The notes under the pieces are model-generated. The model had not been told where the DNA came from and did not search any database. It was given only the letters and a program-made list of their open reading frames with translations. Shown here piece after piece: positions 58,706 to 64,000 of a stretch of DNA of 64,000 bases (the first letter of the stretch is position 1; each line of letters starts with the position of its first letter). The position numbers were made by a program, and so were the translations under genes. The DNA comes from G963674665 sp963674665 (GTDB lineage Bacteria > Desulfobacterota > Desulfovibrionia > Desulfovibrionales > Desulfovibrionaceae), in assembly GCA_963674665.2 (NCBI GenBank), contig CAXXPL010000011.1, forward strand, positions 248,001-312,000, given 5' to 3'.

Positions 58706-59599
58706 CTACACGCCGATCCAGGCGGCGCCGTATACGCCCGCGGAGTCGCCGAGCTTGTTGCGCAGCAAGGGGGTGCGCAGGGCCTCGTGAAAGGCGTAGT
58801 GGTTGAGGCGCTCGGCACCGATGCTGTAGAGTTCGTCGATGTTGGAAAGCCCGCCGCCGAGCACGATGCAGGAGGGGTCCAGGATGTTCACCACAGCTGC
58901 GAGGCCGCGGCCAAAGTCGTCCAGGAACTGGTTGAGCACCGAAAGGGCGTGGGGGTCGCGCTTGCGCGCGGCGGCCACAATGCCCTCCATGCGCATCTCC
59001 CTGTTGAAGCGGTTGCGGTACTGCGCCTCCACCCCGCTGCCCGAGATCATGGTCTCCACGCAGCCGCACTTGCCGCAATAGCAGGGGGCGCCCAGGGGAT
59101 CCATGCAGATGTGCCCCCATTCTCCGGCAATGTGGTGCGCTCCGGGGTAGAGTTCGTTGTTCAAGACAATGCCCCCGCCGCATCCAGTGCCCATGATCAC
59201 CCCGAAGACAACGTCGTGGCCTTTGCCCGCGCCCATGCGCGCCTCGGCCAGGGTGAAGCAGTTGGCGTCGTTTTCCACGCCAACGGGGCGCCCCAGCAGG
59301 GTTTCGATATCCTGCTTGAGTTTCTTCCCGAGCAGAACCGTTGTGTTGGCGTTGCGCACCAGCCCCGTGTGCCTGTCAATCGACCCGGGGATGCCGATGC
59401 CTATCGTGTAGGGGGCGCTGGCGGGGATTCCCGCAGCCAGCTCTTCCACCAGGCTCTTCACCTCGCCGAGGATGACATCATACTCATGGGGGCGGGGTGT
59501 GGGCCTGCGCACGCGGGCAAGTTCCCGGTCCTCCGGGTCCAGCAGCAGGGCCTCTATCTTGGTGCCCCCGAGGTCCACGCCGAGGGAATGGTGTTTCAT
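58706..59599 (-). CDS. ROK family sugar kinase
   Basis: 297 aa. ATP motif GVDLGGTKIEALLLD at residues 7-21, NDANCFTLAEA, GTGCGGGIV, and the ROK zinc motif CYCGKCGCVE with the preceding GEWGH. The family phosphorylates glucose, fructose, N-acetylglucosamine or N-acetylmannosamine; the substrate is not determined. No DNA-binding domain is attached, so it is an enzyme, not a repressor. ATG 59599 (MKHHSLGV) has GGAGG at 6 bases. Confidence 0.92.
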   Translation of the reverse strand: MKHHSLGVDLGGTKIEALLLDPEDRELARVRRPTPRPHEYDVILGEVKSLVEELAAGIPASAPYTIGIGIPGSIDRHTGLVRNANTTVLLGKKLKQDIETLLGRPVGVENDANCFTLAEARMGAGKGHDVVFGVIMGTGCGGGIVLNNELYPGAHHIAGEWGHICMDPLGAPCYCGKCGCVETMISGSGVEAQYRNRFNREMRMEGIVAAARKRDPHALSVLNQFLDDFGRGLAAVVNILDPSCIVLGGGLSNIDELYSIGAERLNHYAFHEALRTPLLRNKLGDSAGVYGAAWIGV

Positions 59600-60140
59600 G
59601 TCGTCCTCCGTGGGAACGCATACTCTTTTCCTGGTTCTTCGGGAAGAGATGGTTTGACGGCCTCCCCCCCTGAAGCAATCCCCATGCCAGGAGTTTGGCA
59701 TTGCTGCGGCTGGATATGGATGGGCACGGTCCGCAAATCCTAACCGTGCCCCGAAGTCCGTTTTGCAGAATAGTGCCGAAAACCGTAGAGGCGCACCCTT
59801 CCTGTTCTGTCTATTTTGGCAAGTCTTGTGATGTCTGATCGTTCATGAAGCTATATCTTCTCCATCTTAATTCTATCCATAATTTCAGCGTGATGTGTAT
59901 GCTTTGTGATGTAGTGCATGATCCATAGTTAATTGCTATATTGTAATTGTAAGAAATAGTTTGGAAAACATAATAATTGCCCATCCTTGATTCTGGAGAG
60001 ATCATCTTTCATAAGAGATAAATATGATCTGAAGTAATGCTGCGTTACCGTTGATAAATCTACATGCTCTCCTGAACTTCAGACCCTAGCGGTAACAGCC
60101 AATCTTATACGACTCGGTTCACACCGGAAAAGGACGCGCC
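59600..60140. other. AT-rich stretch between the ROK gene and the cas locus
   Basis: 541 bases. GGGCACGGT (59722-59730) and ACCGTGCCC (59743-59751) form a hairpin. From about 59810 the DNA is AT-rich, marking the left edge of the cas island. AGATCAT (59999-60005) and ATGATCT (60024-60030) form an inverted repeat that could be an operator. No CRISPR repeats and no coding ORF seen. Confidence 0.5.
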
Positions 60141-60299
60141 ATGCCTCAAGCTCTGTATGCCCACACCCCTCCGTATATGGATGCCAGGCCGGACAGGCAA
60201 TGGCACCTGCTCGATGACCATTTGCGCGGGGTTGCGCGCCTGGCTCGGGAAATGGCCAAGGCCTTTGACGCCGAGGAGTGGGGGGAGTGTGAGGGATGA
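60141..60299 (+). pseudogene. Truncated N-terminus of a Cas3 HD domain
   Basis: 52 aa with RBS AAGGA. The text YAHTPPYMDARPDRQWHLLDD..., then HLRGVARLAREMAKAF and DAEEWG, matches the very start of type I-C Cas3 proteins (YAHS...LLxEHLxxVAxLAxxFAxAFGAxxxG) before the HD motif, then stops at TGA 60297-60299. Its GC is high, unlike the cas3 that follows. Its stop overlaps the ATG of the full cas3 as ATGA. It is most likely the stump of an earlier cas3 replaced by recombination. A real short accessory protein cannot be excluded. Confidence 0.65.
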
Positions 60300-62719
60300 A
60301 AACACATAAGGTTGAGTCAATGAAAGGTAGGGCAATAGCGCGAACCGATACAAATGGTGATCCCTGTCAAACTGTGCAGGAGCATTTGGTGAATGTGGCC
60401 GAACTTGCCACTAAAATGGCCGCAAAGATCGGCATGCCGACCTTTGGTACTCTACTCGGCTTGCTGCATGATTTTGGAAAATTTGGGCATCTCTTCCAGG
60501 ATTACATCCTTGACGGCCGTATCGCGCAACAAGGCAAAGTGGACCACTCCACAGCCGGAGCGCAATACGTCTGGCGTCTATTCGAAAATGGCGCCCCCCT
60601 CTCACGAGGTGCGGGGCAAATTCTCGCACTCTGCATCGCTTCCCATCACGGGGGGCTCATTGATTGCCTTTCTCCCCAAGGGGAGCCGGTATTTCTGCGA
60701 CGCATGGCCAAGCCCGAAGACAAGACTTGCTTGCAAGAAGTGTTGCGGCAAGTTGAGCCGGAAGTTCGCGTCAGACTGGATGACCTTTTCGAGTCTGACG
60801 CGGCCAAAGATGAAATGAAAACCATGCTTGGGAGCATTCGTAAAAGCGGTTCCCCTGGATTGATTAACAGCTTCCGCCTTGGATTGGTGACTCGATTTCT
60901 CTACAGCGCACTTGTTGACGCCGACCGCCTTGACGCGGCGGGCAGACAAATCGCCTCGCCTGTTCAATGGGAGCCGTTGGTAAAGCTTCTTGAAGATCAC
61001 ATAGCCACTTTCAAGGCGGACACCCCTGTCAACAAGGTCCGCGCCGAAGTGGCCCAGGCATGTTTGGAGCACGCACATAGGCCAAAGGGATTGTACCGAC
61101 TCACAGTTCCTACAGGTGGGGGCAAGACCCTCGCAAGCTTGCGGTTCGCGCTACACCATGCGGCTAGGCATGATTTTGACCGGGTGTTTTACATTATCCC
61201 GTACACCTCCATTATTGACCAAAACGCCAGGGTTGCCCGGGACATTCTGGAAAAGGGAACTTCTCCAGGATCCATTGTCCTTGAGCACCACTCCAACCTT
61301 ACCGAGGACAAGGATACGGATGAAGCCCGCCTGTTGGCAGAGAATTGGGATTCTCCCATTGTCTTCACAACGTTTGTTCAGTTTCTGGATTCATTTTTTC
61401 AGGCTGGAACCAGGGCGGCCAGGCGCCTGCACAATCTCGCCAATGCCGTGATCGTGTTCGACGAGGTGCAAACCCTTCCTCTAAAAACCGTTCATTTATT
61501 CAACAACGCCATAAATTTTCTTACAGAGAATTGCAGCTCTAGCGTGATTTTCTGTACAGCCACGCAACCTCTTCTGGATGGCGTGGAAGAAAAATTGGGC
61601 GCTGCTTCATTCATTGGTTCAAAAGACATCGAGTTGGCTCCGCCACATCTGAATTTGTTCAACAGGCTGCGGCGGGTGGAAGTGTGTGACCTTCGCCGTC
61701 CTGAAAAGTGGAGTGTGGAGGAGATTGGTGACCTGCTTATGGAGGAGAGTCAGGAAACGCGGACAGTGCTCTCCATCACGAACACAAAGGCCAATGCTCT
61801 TAAGCTGTACAACTACTGCGCACAGCGCATGGACAATGTTTTTCATCTGTCCACCCACATGTGCCCAGCCCATCGCATGGATGTCCTTGAACGGATCAAA
61901 CTGTTCCTGCAGCCGGAATGTTCGGAGCCCATGATCTGCGTCAGCACGCAGCTCATCGAGGCTGGAGTGGATATAGATTTCGGATCGGTGGTGCGCTTTC
62001 TTGCCGGTCTGGATTCCATCGCCCAGGCTGCGGGTCGTTGCAACCGTCATGGTTCTCGCCCCCTTGGTAAGGTCTCCATCATCAACCCACGCGACGAGAA
62101 TCTGACCCGACTACACGATATAAAAATCGGAAGCGAAATTTCAGAACGTATTTTTCGTGAATTCCACAAAAACCCTGGAAAATTTGACAATGACATGCTC
62201 AGCCAGGAGCTTATGAATAGTTACTATAGGTACTATTTCTATGAACGAGCCGATGAAATGCTGTATTCTGCGCCCAAAGGCTTGTTTGATCGTGATGAAA
62301 CTCTGCTTTCCTTGCTCGCAACGAATTACTCCTCTTTTAATGCGGTTTCATCTGTTAAAAATAATGGAATTGATAGGATGCTGCTGAAACAATCATTTGG
62401 AAGCGCTGGAAAAGCGTTTGAGGTTATCGATTCCAACACCACTGGGGTCATCGTGCCGTATGGAGAGGGAGAGGATTTGATTTCCATGCTCTGTTCGGAA
62501 TTTTTTGATTTTGAGGAGAAGCGAAAACTGTTGCGCAAGGCGCAACAATATTCCGTAAATCTTTATCAAAATGAGTTTCTTAAACTATCAAAAATTCCCG
62601 GTGCACTACATACGATTCATGAAGATTCAGGAATCTACAGTCTTAATCCCAAATTTTATAGTGAGCATATAGGAGTTGTTTTTGAAGGAAGTGGAACAAT
62701 GCCTTTTTACTGCAGCTAA
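60296..62719 (+). CDS. cas3: CRISPR-associated nuclease/helicase Cas3 (type I-C)
   Basis: 807 aa. HD nuclease domain about 20-230: His30, LLHDFGK (His58-Asp59), DHSTAGA (His84) and SHHGG. SF2 helicase: Walker A VPTGGGKTL (about 272), DEVQ box VFDEVQTLP (about 387), and STQLIEAGVDIDF with QAAGRCNRHG (about 577-586). It degrades DNA recruited by Cascade. GC is lower than the chromosome. ATG 60296 overlaps the stop of a cas3-start relic; ATG 60320 is a second choice. cas5 follows 11 bases downstream. Confidence 0.95.
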   Translation: MKTHKVESMKGRAIARTDTNGDPCQTVQEHLVNVAELATKMAAKIGMPTFGTLLGLLHDFGKFGHLFQDYILDGRIAQQGKVDHSTAGAQYVWRLFENGAPLSRGAGQILALCIASHHGGLIDCLSPQGEPVFLRRMAKPEDKTCLQEVLRQVEPEVRVRLDDLFESDAAKDEMKTMLGSIRKSGSPGLINSFRLGLVTRFLYSALVDADRLDAAGRQIASPVQWEPLVKLLEDHIATFKADTPVNKVRAEVAQACLEHAHRPKGLYRLTVPTGGGKTLASLRFALHHAARHDFDRVFYIIPYTSIIDQNARVARDILEKGTSPGSIVLEHHSNLTEDKDTDEARLLAENWDSPIVFTTFVQFLDSFFQAGTRAARRLHNLANAVIVFDEVQTLPLKTVHLFNNAINFLTENCSSSVIFCTATQPLLDGVEEKLGAASFIGSKDIELAPPHLNLFNRLRRVEVCDLRRPEKWSVEEIGDLLMEESQETRTVLSITNTKANALKLYNYCAQRMDNVFHLSTHMCPAHRMDVLERIKLFLQPECSEPMICVSTQLIEAGVDIDFGSVVRFLAGLDSIAQAAGRCNRHGSRPLGKVSIINPRDENLTRLHDIKIGSEISERIFREFHKNPGKFDNDMLSQELMNSYYRYYFYERADEMLYSAPKGLFDRDETLLSLLATNYSSFNAVSSVKNNGIDRMLLKQSFGSAGKAFEVIDSNTTGVIVPYGEGEDLISMLCSEFFDFEEKRKLLRKAQQYSVNLYQNEFLKLSKIPGALHTIHEDSGIYSLNPKFYSEHIGVVFEGSGTMPFYCS

Positions 62720-62730
62720 AAGGAGGGCAC

Positions 62731-63423
62731 ATGTATAACCAGGTGGAATTCACAGTATGGGGGCGGTTTGCCTTGTTCACCGATCCCTTGACAAGGGTGG
62801 GCGGAGAGAAATGCTCCTATCATATTCCAACGTATGAAGCTCTCAAAGGTATCGCCAAATCCGTGTACTGGAAGCCAACATTCATCTGGATCATTGACAA
62901 GGTGAGGGTGATGAAGCGTATCCGCACCCAGGCCAAAGGCATAAAGCCATTGAAATATTATGAGTCAGGCAACGAGCTGAGCGTATACACCTATCTCGCG
63001 GAGGTCGCCTATCAGGTGAAAGCGCATTTTGAATGGAACGAACAAAGAGACGACCTGAAAAATGACCGCAAGGACTGCAAGCATCACGAGATCGCCAAAC
63101 GCATGATCAACAAGGGGGGGCGTCGTGATGTCTGTCTTGGGACACGTGAATGTCAGGCCTATGTGGAGCCTTGCGCCTTTGGACAAGGGGAGGGGTATTA
63201 TGATGACGCCGGGGAATTGGCATTCGGCGTCATGTTCCACGGATTCGACTACCCGGACGAGATAGGCGGGAACAAACTCTTCAGCCGTTTCTGGCGTCCG
63301 ACCATGAAAGATGGAGTGGTTGAGTTCCTCAGGCCGGAGAAGTGCGAAATGCGCAGGTTCGTCCGCGAAATGACGCCCAGCCCTCCCCCAACCATCTGTG
63401 TACCAGAGGAGCAACTGGCATGA
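62731..63423 (+). CDS. cas5c: Cas5 of type I-C (Cas5d/c), crRNA-processing
   Basis: 230 aa. In type I-C, which lacks Cas6, Cas5 cuts the pre-crRNA. Tyr46 and Lys117-His118 (in DCKHHEIAKRM) sit where the catalytic Tyr46/Lys116/His117 of the Bacillus halodurans enzyme lie. GTRECQAYVEP and the GFDYP...FWRP segments are family-typical. AGGAGGG precedes ATG 62731. Its stop overlaps the cas8c start as ATGA. Confidence 0.95.
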   Translation: MYNQVEFTVWGRFALFTDPLTRVGGEKCSYHIPTYEALKGIAKSVYWKPTFIWIIDKVRVMKRIRTQAKGIKPLKYYESGNELSVYTYLAEVAYQVKAHFEWNEQRDDLKNDRKDCKHHEIAKRMINKGGRRDVCLGTRECQAYVEPCAFGQGEGYYDDAGELAFGVMFHGFDYPDEIGGNKLFSRFWRPTMKDGVVEFLRPEKCEMRRFVREMTPSPPPTICVPEEQLA

Positions 63424-64000
63424 GCTGGATGGAAAAACTTTATCAGACCTATGAGAACAATAAGCGCAATGTGGGTGTGATGGGCTCGAACGTTCGCGTT
63501 CCATTGTGGCCAAATGATCACCTCACCCAACAAGCGCATGTCGTTGTAATTCTTAATGAAAATGCAGATTTCCAAGATGCCAGAGTGGTGCCTAAGGATG
63601 ACGCGGTAACAATAATTCCTGTCACCGAGGCCTCGGCCACTAGAGCGGGGATAAAACCCCCACCCCACCCTTTGTTCGACAAATTGCAGTACCTCACGGA
63701 TGAATATGCCGCTTATGGTGGTAAAAAATACCAGGGCCACGAAGAGTATATGAAGCAACTGGAGGCTTGGTGCGCATCGTCCCATGGGCATGGCAAGGTT
63801 CGGATAGTCAGGGATTATTTACGGAATAATACCCTTATCAGTGACCTTGTGAAGGTTAAAGTCCTGTTCCTCGGTGAAGACGGAAAGCTTGCTGACAAAT
63901 GGGGAGGAAAGGCTGGGGATAAACCGGAGATTTTCGACGTGTTGCCTCCCAATGCAAAACAAAGTGATGCCTTTGTCCGTTTTCAGGTTGAAATACCGGG
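63420..64000 (+). CDS. cas8c: Cas8c (Csd1), N-terminal part
   Basis: Runs off the right edge; 193 residues visible. MSWMEKLYQTYENN, HVVVILNENADF, IIPVTEASATRAG and PHPLFDKLQYLTDEYA are the typical start of Csd1/Cas8c, the large subunit of type I-C Cascade that recognises the PAM. Starts with ATGA overlap with cas5. The usual order (cas7, cas4, cas1, cas2, array) would follow beyond the window. Confidence 0.92.
   Translation, partial: MSWMEKLYQTYENNKRNVGVMGSNVRVPLWPNDHLTQQAHVVVILNENADFQDARVVPKDDAVTIIPVTEASATRAGIKPPPHPLFDKLQYLTDEYAAYGGKKYQGHEEYMKQLEAWCASSHGHGKVRIVRDYLRNNTLISDLVKVKVLFLGEDGKLADKWGGKAGDKPEIFDVLPPNAKQSDAFVRFQVEIP

Noticed and set aside
59600..60140. Possible CRISPR array upstream of cas3
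   Set aside because: No direct repeats of 25-40 bases with regular spacers are visible. Only an AT-rich stretch and small inverted repeats are present.

Overview
The window looks like a chromosomal segment of a sulfate-reducing deltaproteobacterium of the Desulfovibrio type (Desulfovibrionales). I base this on the high GC content, the operon rubrerythrin - desulfoferrodoxin - rubredoxin - rubredoxin:oxygen oxidoreductase, a Desulfovibrio-type one-cluster ferredoxin, selA and selB for selenoprotein synthesis, and a Gram-negative envelope (LptD, WaaA). The species cannot be fixed from the sequence alone. Most of the window is ordinary core genome. The right end is an accessory locus of lower GC.

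Layout. 1-614: 3' end of a glycerate kinase gene (+). 700-16040: an almost unbroken minus-strand run holding, in transcription order, a TIGR01777 epimerase, a PAS/HD-GYP response regulator, an NtrX-like sigma-54 activator, NAD kinase, a DUF89-like protein, a DUF4254 protein, GatB, a SxtJ / DUF5989-like / carbamoyltransferase trio, MtnA, a DUF2569 membrane protein and Der. 16144-18164 (+): an unknown protein, a secreted EF-hand protein and a FlgM-like anti-sigma factor. 18327-20943 (-): bactofilin, TyrS and a YmdB-type phosphodiesterase. 21320-24958 (+): glucokinase, shikimate kinase, chorismate synthase and a glycosyltransferase. 25011-36131 (-): a secreted protein with an odd AT-richer ORF behind it, WaaA, Ddl, an HD hydrolase, a frameshifted thiD, a UPF0104 flippase-like protein, ProB, Obg and a chemoreceptor.

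36577-44889 is mostly (+): FolC, SelA, an M18 aminopeptidase, SelB and a duplicated winged-helix protein, with a BMP-family binding protein on (-). Alr (-) and LptD (+) are divergent at 45146-48806. A cytochrome b5-like/DUF2231 membrane protein (-) faces the oxygen-defence operon (+, 49983-52495). Then come an EamA transporter, a ParA-type ATPase with a zinc ribbon, ferredoxin, a rhodanese-fused FAD oxidoreductase and a ROK kinase. From about 60.1 kb a type I-C CRISPR-Cas operon begins (cas3, cas5, cas8c) and runs off the window. No CRISPR array lies inside the window.

Genes that act together: Rbr, Dfx, rubredoxin and Roo detoxify peroxide, superoxide and oxygen. AroK and AroC are shikimate-pathway enzymes. 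WaaA, LptD, Ddl and Alr build the envelope. SelA and SelB make and deliver selenocysteinyl-tRNA, and selC is not in the window.

The least expected items are these: a sigma-54 promoter driving a probable small RNA (58.4-58.5 kb, -); a truncated cas3 start overlapping a complete cas3; a 155-bp palindromic element sitting exactly on gene stop codons; a second family of GC-rich intergenic hairpins; an 11-G tract inside aroC; thiD broken by three single-base insertions; and acidic insertions in both GTPases, Der and Obg.
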